Source: Ephydatia muelleri
Lineage: Eukaryota > Porifera > Demospongiae > Spongillida > Spongillidae
NCBI GenBank assembly: GCA_013339895.1
Contig: JABACO010000012.1
Span: forward strand, 312,129 to 376,128
DNA length: 64,000 bases
Direction of reading: 5' to 3'
Shown here: in pieces, positions 53,085 to 63,282 of the stretch
Layout: each line of letters starts with the position of its first letter
How positions within the stretch are numbered: position 1 is the stretch's first letter
Translations under genes and position numbers: made by a program
The notes under the pieces: generated by a model
What the model was told of the DNA's origin: nothing
What the model saw: the letters and a program-made list of their open reading frames with translations, nothing else
Databases searched by the model: none

Positions 53085-53520
53085 AAGGCCCTTTCCAAGG
53101 GCAAGGCAATTTCCTAGACTTCCCTCGGGAACGGCAGCACTGTGTAGGAATACCAGATCTCCAACTTCGAACATCTTTCCGTGTACTTTCTTGTCATACA
53201 ACATCTTTTTCTACCATGTACCACTTGAAAACTAGCTGCATGGTACGGTAAGGTCACGTGCAGGGATGTCACATAATCCAGTACGTCTTGTTCCTATGTT
53301 GAACCAAATTAACTCTGACTCAAATTGTCTGCCTTGATCGGAGTGGAGTTGATCTGGTGGAGAAAACAGGCAAAATATCTAATTTGCCAATTTTTTGGCT
53401 ACAGTTGTGGCTTCCTGGTTATAGGGATGCCATAAGCCTCCACCCATCTTGTGAAGTAGTCCACTGCAACCAAGATATACTTGCTTTCATCTGTTGTCGT
53501 GATCCATTATATCCACCACT
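53085..53520 (-). pseudogene. Ty3/gypsy-type integrase relic
   Basis: Minus-strand fragments, in order: YILVAVDYFTRWVEAYGIP, NQEATTVAKKLAN, LHSDQGRQFESELI, then GKMFEVGDLVFLHSAAVP and WKGPF. These are hallmark stretches of a gypsy integrase core and its C-terminal region. Several frameshifts and stops separate them. No LTRs were recognised. The relic lies between the annexin E promoter and pseudogene F and has no counterpart in the left arm. Confidence 0.8.
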
Positions 53521-53534
53521 ACCACTTGCTTCTT

Positions 53535-53650
53535 ACACTACCATATGGAAGAACGTTCACTTACACTACCATATGGAAGAACATTCATTTACACTACCAT
53601 ATGGAAGAACGTTCACTTACACTACCATATGAAAGAGCGTTCACTTACAA
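53535..53650. repeat. 28-bp tandem repeat (4-5 copies)
   Basis: Unit CTTACACTACCATATGGAAG plus AACGTTCA. A single related unit occurs beside annexin A exon 9 (about 26703-26725), so this array expanded from intron sequence. Confidence 0.9.
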
Positions 53651-53707
53651 TGTTGTGCTATGCGAGAACACTTGCTACAGCACTTATCTCGGGATAGCCA
53701 CACCCAC

Positions 53708-54292
53708 CTTGGATTGGGATACCACCACCCTTATAAGGCAATCGTCATCGATCCCCAGACCCTTCATGCTGCGATACAGCCTGTCAGCAAAGTAGCTAGC
53801 ACGACTGTGGACACACTGAACTGAAGACGAGAGAGGACATGGCACTGATGCACATACCAAACACTGCAGCCTTTCGGTTACCTATGCAAAGATAGCCTCT
53901 CTTCAAGTCACCTGACACTTCAGAGTCCACTGACTTCCCAATATCCTTGTGAGCCACCTGCTCACCAGAAAATGTTACCTGATTTACACCACACCCTAGC
54001 CACACCCACCTTTTCATACTCTTCAAAGGTGGCTCTCAGCTGTACATAAGAAATCAATTGTCTTCCCCTCCTCACGTGAGCCCTGCACCAGACCACACCC
54101 ATCACCCCTGGCCACACCCCTAATCCCACCCTCACCTTACACATGGTTACCAGGAGGCTCTTTAAGTGTCCACTTGTGTCACTCACCACATCTTTCTCAA
54201 GGTCTCTGCCAAACACTTTGGATGTTTAGCAGATCCAACACGGAAAATCTGTACTTACTAGTTCTGTATGCTGCTACAATATCTCGTACTTA
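53708..54292 (-). pseudogene. Annexin F pseudogene (mirror of C)
   Basis: Remnants of A-like exons 4-8: about 54259-54292, 54136-54215, 54010-54082 (98 nt shorter than annexin A exon 6), 53882-53957 and 53708-53820. The exon-6 deletion removes most of repeat 3. The repeat-4 loop reads GLGIDDD instead of GLGTDDD, a change shared with G. Exons 1-3 and the final exon are absent. Confidence 0.85.
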
Positions 54293-54605
54293 CTATGCAA
54301 ATTGGAATATTATTTCTATATATACAACATCCACCTTACCACCACACCACACACATACCTCACCTCACTACATCACTCCCACATATCAATTGTCATCACT
54401 TGAATGATGGATTTAAGGTAGTGTCATTACTTGCACATCCCAAAGACCTGATCTGTGTCCAACCGATACAAGGCAATCAAGGCATTTCTATAAGGAAGCA
54501 ATGTTTTTATATCCGTACCGACAGGTAGCTATGCTGCTTTGCAATGCACCTTCGATGATCAAGAGACTCGAGATGGCTCATCATATCTCCCTTGAAGGTT
54601 CTGAC

Positions 54606-54795
54606 GAAGGATCAGGTATGCTAATGTGTACTAGCAAAGGCTTTGCATATCTGGTCCACCTCCATTTTATCCTCTCCTGTCTCTCCATCACCACACACTG
54701 CTGCAAGTCCATTTGAGGTTAGTGTAGCAACCTGTAATGTCTTGCACTACCTGAGTGCCTTTGCTAGTACACATTAGCATACCTGATCCTTCATC
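54606..54795. repeat. Axis region of the second inverted repeat (F/G)
   Basis: GAAGGATCAGGTATGCTAAT (54606 onward) is mirrored by ATTAGCATACCTGATCCTTC ending at 54795, with about 120 bp of spacer. Outward, pseudogenes F (minus) and G (plus) continue the symmetry. Confidence 0.88.
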
Positions 54796-55412
54796 AGAGC
54801 CTTCAAGGGAGATATGATCGAGTCTCTTGACTATCGAAGGTACATTGCAAAGCAGCATAGTGTCAGTATGGATATAAAAACATCGCTTCCTTCTAGAGAC
54901 GCCTTGATTGCCTTGTGTTGGTTGGCGATTAATGACACTATCTAAATCCATAGTTCAAGTGATGACAGTGGGAGTGGTGTAGTGAGGTGTGTGTGGGGTG
55001 TGGTGGTGAGATGGAAGCTGTATATATAAATAATGCTCCAATTATGCATAGTAAGTACGAGATATTGTAGCAGCGTACAAACTAGTAAGTACAGATTTAC
55101 CATGTTGGATCTGCTAAACATCCAAAGTGTTTGGCAGAGACCTTGAGAAAGATGTGGTGGGTGACACAAGTGGACACTTCAAGAGCCTCCTGGTAACCAT
55201 GTGTAAGTTGAGGGTGGGATTAGAGGTGTGGCCAGTGGTGATGGGTGTGGTCTGGTGCAAGGCTCACGTGAGGAGGGGAAGGATTTCTTATGTACAGCTG
55301 AGAGCCACCTTTGAAGAGTATGAAAAGGTGGGTGTGGCTAGTGTGGCTAGGGTGTGGGGTGAATCAGGTAACATTTTTTGGCGAGCAGGTGGCTCACAAG
55401 GCAGGGGCGGAT

Positions 55413-55415
<3 letters not shown>

Positions 55416-55465
<50 letters not shown>

Positions 55466-55507
55466 GGGGGGGTGGGGGGGTGGGGGGGGGGGGGGGGGGG
55501 GGGGGGG
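55416..55507. repeat. Long poly-G tract
   Basis: About 90 bases of G with rare T, at the left end of the transposon. The right end carries the complementary C tract (about 59587-59619). Confidence 0.95.
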
Positions 55508-56679
55508 TCCAGGGGGTCCGGACCCCCCCTTTCCTATATGAAGAATGACGTAATTAGCATACTGCAATCTATGCATGTTACCGTCCTTGGATTTACAAGA
55601 TTGCACATCGTACTAGCCAAGCGGGGTCTATATCGATCTAATTAAATCCTCCTACATGTGTATTAACGAAATATTTAATCGCGCGATCGATCGAACGGTG
55701 CGTGTGAGCAGGAATTGAGGTATAAAGCGATCAAAAGACGTGACATATCCAGAAATGAGCGGTCAAAAGTCAGAATAATTTACTCGCGGTTTGCGAATCA
55801 CCGAATATTCCCGTATACCTTCCCATACCAATGTATGGGTTAGTTGTATACCAAGGACGCCAGATTTTTCCCAGGATTTGAAATTTGAAAATGTTAGTAC
55901 ACTACATTTGTTATGATTTTTAGTGGTGTCGCCGTATTTTTCCTATTTAAGCTGGGGCTTCCCTAGAATTGTCATAACATTGTCCCCAAATGTACAGGTA
56001 GTCAATGAGAAGGGTTTCTCATTACAATATTCCACGGTCATTTGTGTCAATACCTTTACGATTTACGATTTTGATATTTGAAAATAATATAGCTAGTACA
56101 TCGAAGAACTATAAAATGTACTAAAAACTAGGCCTTCCTATTGAAAAATCGGCTTCCATACCCGGGAGAAGCATTTCATGTTGAATCTATACGTTCCTCC
56201 ATCTCGTGCCCTCAAAATTGACTCACGTGCGGATAGTACCATACAGATAATGCTGTGTAGTTGAAGTGTGGCCCTCCTTCAGTTTTTTGATGGCATGAAA
56301 TCGGTCCCAGACCTCTCATCGCGCTGCCCAAAAAGGTTTTCTACCAGTTGAGTTACTATGCGATCTTACCCGATGCGATCGGGATCGTTTGTATAAATCG
56401 CGCATACAGTACCATCCAGACGTAGCTTCTTGACACACGCGTGCGCGCGTCACGAGTGATACCCGTGCGTGACTCGAGCATACTTGTGTTTCACACGCAT
56501 CAGGTTAGTCGTGGCGCGAAGCGACATTTTCGAGACACGAACTCGCGTGATGGCACCCACTCCCTCAGTTGTAAAATACTATGGACAAAATTTCTACAAT
56601 TCAGGAGCCCTTTGCTTGAATGCAAAACTAAGTTGTTTGTGAAGCCAGAACAGAGTAAGACTATGAGCTGCGTGTTGTT

Positions 56680-56744
56680 AGTGTGTGTGTGTGTTTGTAC
56701 TGTGTGTGCGTGTGTTTGTGTGTGTGCGTGTGTGCGTGCGTGCG

Positions 56745-56795
<51 letters not shown>
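56680..56795. repeat. (GT)n microsatellite
   Basis: GT/GTGC array inside the transposon. Confidence 0.93.
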
Positions 56796-56796
<1 letters not shown>

Positions 56797-57472
56797 GCTT
56801 ACAAGTGTGTACTAGTATAGACCTAGCTTGACCTTACAATTGTGTGCTATGTAAACTGGGTGATTAGCCTAATCTGATATTAGACTGCCTGGGGTACAAG
56901 TACATGTAGCAGTTTTTCTCTGAGAAGAGTAGGTCCAGGGTAGGCCTATGTAGGTACATGTACATGTAGGTCCAGGATAGGCCTACATAGGTCCAGGGTA
57001 CTAGTATAGGCCTATGTACAGTTAGGTACATTGTAGGTCCAGGGTGGTACAGGTGGTGATGAACATGTAGGCAAAGATGAGGAGAGTGAAGATGAGGATA
57101 ACTATTCAGATGGAATTGAAGTTGACTAAAACCTGGACCCTTGCACAAGTACATGCATGTACTGAATTACAATTGTACTGAATTACAATTGTAATTGAAG
57201 ATAATTTCATTATGTGGTAGGTCCATAGTATGCTATGTAAACTGTGGTTAGCTAATCTGATGTTAGGCTGCCTGGTAACTTCCAGTTCTAAGAGAACAAA
57301 CTGTGTACCTATGTCTTAAAAGCACACACTTTATATGTGTAGCACCTATATACAAACCACACATTGTGTGCAGCGATGGTGATGGCATGCATGGGAGCAT
57401 TAGTCCTGATGCCATAAACTTCACAATCAAGTACATGATGGGAGGGGGGTGAGTGGCCTGATGCAAAGCCTT

Positions 57473-57544
57473 TGGCCTAGTGGTAGAGGCATTTTAGTCT
57501 GTTGCATAATGTCCTGGTACTTTGTTGTTCTAGGGTTCAATAAG
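57473..57544 (+). repeat. SINE-like sequence with pol III box A and box B
   Basis: TGGCCTAGTGG (57473-57483) fits box A, and GGTTCAATAAG (57534-57544) resembles box B at tRNA-like spacing. A second copy with GGGCCTAGTGGTAGACTGAG lies at about 58286. Both follow a shared stretch (ACCACACA-TGTGTGCAG and CCTGATGCCA). Not a functional tRNA: no acceptor stem was seen. Confidence 0.45.
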
Positions 57545-57709
57545 AGAGCTCTGTTTTAAAAGTCTGTTTGGAACTGTTTTTATAGAGATGACAATCCTGT
57601 ATCTATTTTTTTGTACTGCTGAAGAACAGCAGGGTCCAGGAACCCAATGTTGAGACTGACCATCTGGAGTCATCCACCTCAGGCTCAGTGAATTTACTCA
57701 ATCAGAGTT

Positions 57710-58141
57710 TTGACACTAGGTTCCAACCTACCAGGCAAGATGTCTGCTGGTCCGGAGGGCATGCACTTCTTCATCAAGTGGTCCAAAACCAACCAGATGG
57801 GCAGGTGTGTTCAGCGTACCAAAGGCAGGCACATGTGTCCAGTTCCAGTAATGGAGGCCTACAGAGAATGTTGTCACTGTTCCACTCACTCCTCACCCCT
57901 CTTCCACTTCAAAGATGGGAGAACACTCACATCTAAGAGCTTTTGCTCCACCTTTCTACCCCTGGTATGGTGGAGCTATGTGGCTACAATCCAGCCAAAT
58001 ATAACACCCACATTGGTGCAGCCATGTACTGTAGCTGCCAGAACAGGCCTTCCCACTGACACCATTTGGAACCTCGGAAGAGGTGAAGCAAAGCATACCA
58101 GACATATGTATTGGTGCAGCCACAGTACATGTAAACTCTAA
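57710..58141 (+). pseudogene. Tyrosine recombinase (phage-integrase-like) relic
   Basis: Plus-strand translation includes MHFFIKWSKTNQMGRCVQR, MCPVPVMEAYRE, SPLFHFKDGRTLTSKSF and CTVAARTGLPTDTIWNLGR. This order is typical of the catalytic domain of eukaryotic tyrosine recombinases (Crypton/DIRS-like or domesticated integrases). The expected H-x-x-R is disrupted and no active-site Tyr is clear. It lies within the hAT-like insertion, so it may be nested cargo. Confidence 0.7.
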
Positions 58142-60267
58142 TTGCTAACTAGCAATAGCACAAATTGTGCATATTTTAACTGCACATTACATGTATCTAT
58201 GTTCACACAAACCACACACTGTGTGCAGAGACAGGGGTTGGGCCTGATGCCACAACATGGGAGGGGGGGGGGGGGGGGGTGCTTGGGCCTAGTGGTAGAC
58301 TGAGCAGCGCCCCGATGTGTAGACAAAGCTTTCCTTAATGTAAGTATATATTGTGATAGCGCTCTTCCATTGGCGAAGTCCCAGAGAGTGCTTCGCAGTT
58401 AAGCGCTTTACGTGTATTGATCGACGCACACATGCAGACAAATATTGAAAATGCGGCACATTCAGACTTGATGTTAATCGATCTAGGTAAGACTGAGAAG
58501 CCTACGTAGGTCGTAGCTGTACTGGAAAGTGCTAACGAATCATTTTTATCCCTAAGCGTATCAGTGCACGTGCCTAGACGCGCTTCATTCATCGAGCTGC
58601 ATGCAGGCTAAACGAACACTGTTTACAATAAACTTCAAGTGAAAACAACCCACTATATAGGTCAAAAGTGTCCATGACGACGTCTTGTATACAATAAATA
58701 TAATAGCTTCACCATAATGCATTAGCAGTGAGCTAGGTGGTGGGTGTCCCTCTAGCTGGCAGTCTAGACCTATGGGAATTGGGGGGAGGAGGCTAGGGAA
58801 AAGGTTTCCACTTAGCTACCTGGCTTGCTATTGGCTCAGATCATCGCCAGCAGCCTTGTTAATCTTCAGCTGAAGTAACTTATTATGCACATTTATTCAC
58901 CATTTACAATTATTGCCAATATTTATTAAATAATTTTGGCAGATGACGCAATGGCATACTTATATGAATAAATTATGCGCGGTAGAAATTAATTTTTTTG
59001 TCTTGATTTTAGTTAAAGAATTGGTTAATGGAATAATTTTTCGAAGTACATATATCATAATCAGACCGATTTATAGTACATTATAAACTTGTTTAAAATT
59101 CAATTTGAAATAAAAAGCAAGATGACCGCGCCTATGTATGGGCCATTTCTGGATATGAATGGGATGGATCTCAGATTCTTTTCCTCAGAAACAGATAGCT
59201 ATAGAGCTAAATAAACTAAAAATACTAATACTATAGTAAAACATGCATGAGTCGTTTATAGATCGACATGTAGCTGGTGCTTGGCCACGTGCACGCTTCG
59301 GTCACAAATTCACAAAAGCTTTGCGTCATGAATTTAATTGCTGAGCAGAAGGAACTATATAGCATTGTGAAGAATGAACAGTTTTCTCGTCGCAATCCAT
59401 GCAGGCTCTAGTAATCCGGATATCGCGTGATGTACATGTACATGTATATGTATTGATATCACTGTCAATTTCATGCTAAATAAACGCAAAAGCAAAAAAG
59501 CGGCTGGGGCGAAGCCCCAGACTCCTTTGCTGTCACGGGAGGGGGCACGCCCCCTCCCGTACCTTTCCCCAGTTGTGAATATATTTATCAGACCCCCCCC
59601 CCCCCCCCCCCCCCCCCCCTTTCCCAAAATCCTGGATCCGCCCCTGCAAGGATATTGGGAAGTCAGTGGACTCTGAAGTGTCAGGTGACTTGAAGAGAGG
59701 CTATCTTTGCATAGGTAACCGAAAGGCTGCAGTGTGTGGTGGGTGCATCAGTGCCATGTCCTCTCTCGTCTTCAGTTCAGTGTGTCCACAGTCGTGCTAG
59801 CTACTTTGCTGACAGGCTGTATCGCAGCATGAAGGGTCTGGGGATCGATGACGATTGCCTTATAAGGGTGGTGGTATCCCGATCTGAGGTGGGTGTGGTT
59901 ATCTCAAGATAAGTGCAGTTGCGAGTGTTCACATGTAGCACAACATTGTAAGGCAAATATTTGACCATTCTTTCATATGGTAGGTTGACTTGGCTGAGAT
60001 CAAAGATAAGTTCTTGTTACAGCACCACAAGCCCCTCTCTAAGATGATTGAAGAAGACACATCAGGTGACTACCGCAAACTGCTGCTAGAGATTGTTGGT
60101 CCTTGAAGACATCTATAGGGAAATTCCCTGGACCTCGATAGTAACCCTTGTATAGGATGTGGTAGACAGCTGCAGTAATGCGTGCTTGGCTTTTCTTATC
60201 TCTTGCTTCATTTGATCAAACGTATATCATTGCCATGGGATTTTCAAATATCAGGTCACTGATCTGA

Positions 60268-60270
60268 GGG

Positions 60271-60343
<73 letters not shown>
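60268..60343. repeat. (GT)n microsatellite
   Basis: About 37 GT units in the 3' flank of pseudogene G. Confidence 0.95.
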
Positions 60344-60345
<2 letters not shown>

Positions 60346-60454
60346 TGTGCAATGAAGTGAAATGCACCGGCCATGCATATGTACCAAAGATGCACCAAAA
60401 AAACCCACCTGAAAACTTCAGGGAAATGAGTTGCTCACTCCTCTTATTATTGTT

Positions 60455-61345
60455 ATTGTAGGAACCTCAGACCCTCAGGTGGCCTTGATACTGCCTTGTT
60501 TGTGTGGGAGGTATTGTAAATTAATCCATTTGGCTAGAGCTACCCCACCAAGTCTAGTTTCAGAGGCACTGCAGCTGTTTGATATAGAGGTTAGACAAAT
60601 GTTTCATGCAGAGTATAGCTACTGATCGTGCTTAGCAGCAGGCACAACTGAACTTAAGTCAGGGAGATCTTGGACTTCGTTCAGTTTCCCACCATTCCTC
60701 TGCTGCCTATATTGCTTTGTGCTTCCGGCTTTGGTGATGCCCAGAATCCACATCTATCTATCTCACATGGTTGATCTCTTCAACAATTTTGTCTCCCGGT
60801 CCTAGGTAATCTCTGTGGATTCTATCACAGCCTCACCCTTCCACCAGAGAGTACTGTCTAAGAAACTGGAGGGCCACCAGTTCTCAATCTTGTTAGAAGC
60901 TCATCACCTGCCGACAAGGCTCGACTCCTCTCTGTGTCAGCTCCTCATGCTGTATCTTGGTTGCTGGTTACACCATCTCCTGGTCTTGATCTGCACCTTG
61001 ACCCTAACGAGATGCCAATGGTGGCTAGGGATGGACAAGGATATAGAGGATCCTTATGCTCTCTATGCCCTGTCACAGCTCTTGACCTCCTTGGCAACCA
61101 TGTTACCACCTGCAAACGGGGTGATGTCGTCACTCACCACAACCATCTGCGCAGTGTGTTTTGCTTTCCCCATACTGTCTATGGAACGATTACGGAAATA
61201 TGGCAAACCGCGAATTAATGAAGGGCTCCCGTTGACCGCTCATTTCTCCAGAGATTATATTATATCTGATTTCTCCATACGCCATAGCCATGCGCGAAGC
61301 CATACTCTCACAAACTGCAGCAAGGGCACCTATATGGCAGACTGA
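60455..61345 (+). pseudogene. Reverse transcriptase (non-LTR-like) C-terminal relic
   Basis: Fragments in different frames: DPQVALILPCLCGRYCKLIH and LARATPPSLVSEALQLFD (about 60470-60590), KLEGHQFSILLEAHHLP (60863 onward), then APHAVSWLLVTPSPGLDL and GNHVTTCKRGDVVTHHNHLR (60940-61150). Such stretches are characteristic of the region after the RT domain in invertebrate mobile-element ORFs, ending with a Cys/His motif. Several frameshifts make it non-functional. Confidence 0.72.
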
Positions 61346-61349
61346 GCAT

Positions 61350-62582
61350 TGTACTTCAGTCTTGTGAGAGCAAACGCCAGGGCCATCCTTGCAAGATCCT
61401 TGCAGGTGGCAGACATACAGGTCGACGCAATGGACTATTGATATGTTAATTCATTCTGTGTGTAGTTATATTATGTTATTATTAGCAACGTCACTGTTTT
61501 TATTTTTTTAACCTATAAGGAGTGATGATAGGTATTGTGGCTGGAGTCTTTTTAGGTGATTAATTCAGCTAACGGTAATAGCACATACAAATTCTATTCA
61601 TAAACTGATGTGGGTAGTCCAGCCCCATCATCCATGTGAACTGCACTCCTCCATTTCACTCTGCTTCCTCTTATGCACAGATTTGTGGTTTAGTAGATTT
61701 AAATGGACCTGTGTGCGTTTGTGTGTTTGTTGTCAACTTGTTTATGTGAGTGTAGTCCTTCAATGTGTTTATTTAACTAATTATAAAACATATTGACTCA
61801 GAAAACAGATCGTTTTTACTAACAGTAAATGAGTCAGTATTTGTATTTTATATACTCTATCCGGCCCAGGATGGCCGTTAACATTAGGCGTTAATTGTCC
61901 AGCACGGCGATAGATGGTGGGTAATTATGGCAGCTTTCTATATGGGATCGTTTCCGCGAACAACAGACCTTGCTTGATAGTCTAAAAGTGTGAAATGTAC
62001 TCTACACAGCGATCCTTACGCATTGAGAATCGGAGTACCGTCTGCTGTCCCATGCAATAAAATTTATTTTGGGTGTTGGCTCACGTGGCCGTCCTATTTT
62101 GACATTGGATCACGTGACTAGTACCAAAACAACACAATACCTCTTGGGAGCGTTGAAGAGAAAGAAAAGAAGATTATGGCGAACGCACTGTCGACGGGAC
62201 TAGAGATCATTTTTCGCGGATACGTAAGAGCGCTGCGTTACCTTATCAATGTGGTTTTGTAATTACGTGTGCATGGTACCTTTCGTGAAGTGTTCACTTC
62301 ACACTGGTCACATACACATTACGCCACGCATGCACTCGTTTTCACGTACAGGGATCCAAGCACGTTCTCGGGAACATTGTTTTTTCGTTGAGTCTTGTGA
62401 TAATGCTGACTCAAACCACACCAGGTGAGTTTAAAAACCATTGGACATAACATTTCTAAAAATCACTGCAGGAAGAAGTAGAACGTGAGGATTATTGTTT
62501 TTAGGGGTGATTGTCATGGGAGTAAAATGCTGGAGCCAGTTTATCACCTTTTGCTCAAAACTGTTCTGACCCACCTCATAAG
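61350..62582. other. Intergenic region
   Basis: Contains a partial GGATCGTTTCCGCG-type repeat (61945-62060), otherwise AT-rich sequence. No gene recognised. Confidence 0.5.
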
Positions 62583-62896
62583 TAGTCTGGCGTAGCCACA
62601 CCCTCGCGTAGACACGTAGGGTCTGGGGAAATGCCATACCCGACTGGTTCTAATGAGCAATTATTGCGTTCTACGTCACGCTGCGTCACGTAATGAGGAA
62701 TGCAGCGAAATGGGCTAAGATTGGCTTGTATATTAGCAAGGGTGTTGTTTGCTAATCTACAAGCCAATTTCGATGCATTTCTCATTACGTGACGCAGCGT
62801 GACGTAGAACGCAATAATTGCTCATTAGAACCAGTCGGGTATAGGCATTTCCCCAGACCCTACGTGTCTACGCGAGGGTGTGGCTACGCCAGACTA
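62583..62896. mobile_element. Foldback MITE with 9-bp target duplication
   Basis: Starts TAGTCTGGCGTAGCCACACC and ends GGTGTGGCTACGCCAGACTA. The arms pair over nearly the whole 314 bp. The direct repeat CCTCATAAG flanks it (62574-62582, 62897-62905). A 9-bp duplication with long TIRs points to a Mutator-like origin. Confidence 0.88.
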
Positions 62897-62936
62897 CCTC
62901 ATAAGTGGTGTGTGGATAGTGCACATTCTGTTATCA

Positions 62937-63282
62937 ATCATCTGCACAACTGGCACATACCATGTCCTGTTATCAATCATCTGCACAACTGGCACATACC
63001 ATGTCCTGTTATCAATCATCTGCACAACTGGCACATAATCTGCACAACTGGCACATACCATGTCCTGTTATCAATAATCTGCACAACTGGCACATACCAT
63101 GTCCTGTTATCAATAATCTGCACAACTGGCACATACCATGTCCTGTTATCAATCATCTGCACAACTGGCACATAATCTGCACAACTGGCACATACCATGT
63201 CCTGTTATCAATAATCTGCACAACTGGCACATACCATGTCCTGTTATCAATAATCTGCACAACTGGCACATACCATGTCTGG
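62937..63282. repeat. 39-bp minisatellite (about 9 copies, two shortened)
   Basis: Unit AATCATCTGCACAACTGGCA plus CATACCATGTCCTGTTATC. Two internal units lack the second half. Confidence 0.95.

Larger units (their letters stand above)
40170..54641. repeat. Long inverted repeat (palindrome), axis near 47488
   Basis: The left arm (about 40170-47480: pseudogene C then annexin D) is mirrored by the right arm (about 47496-54641: annexin E then pseudogene F). The axis is almost spacer-free: AAAGATCAAAATAAATT, a short AT tract, then AATTTATTTTGATCTTT. Arms differ by substitutions, indels, minisatellite length and a gypsy relic in the right arm, so they are not identical copies. Confidence 0.9.
55402..59646. 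mobile_element. hAT-like element inserted in annexin G exon 7 (5-bp target duplication)
   Basis: The left end is CAGGGGCGGAT followed by a G tract of about 90 bases. The right end is a C tract then CCCAAAATCCTGGATCCG and CCCCTG, so the ends are inverted repeats. CAAGG flanks it at 55397-55401 and 59647-59651. Length 4,245 bp. No hAT transposase was found inside. It holds a tyrosine-recombinase relic (57710-58141), a (GT)n tract (56680-56795) and SINE-like sequences. A hAT5-type group with 5-bp duplications is the best match I know; the class call is inferred from the ends. Confidence 0.8.
55040..60106 (+). pseudogene. Annexin G pseudogene, split by a transposon
   Basis: A-like exons: about 55054-55087, 55128-55207 (donor GT changed to TT), 55261-55327 (acceptor CAG changed to CAA; large internal deletion shared with F), exon 7 as 55389-55401 plus 59652-59714, 59776-59888, and the last exon 59984-60106, intact (VDLAEIKDKF to EIVGP, TGA). 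Removing the insertion and one 5-bp duplicate restores exon 7 to exactly 76 nt, as in annexin A. The repeat-4 loop is GLGIDDD. It was therefore already damaged or became dispensable; the order of events is not certain. Confidence 0.87.

Noticed and set aside
40170..54641. The palindrome as a simple assembly artefact
   Set aside because: The arms differ in minisatellite length, substitutions, frameshifts and a retroelement relic. A sequence read back on itself would be near-identical. Long reads across the axis are still needed for proof.
57473..57544. A functional tRNA gene
   Set aside because: Boxes A and B are present but no acceptor or anticodon stem could be formed convincingly.
62937..63282. 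39-bp array as a CRISPR-like repeat
   Set aside because: Contiguous units with no variable spacers.
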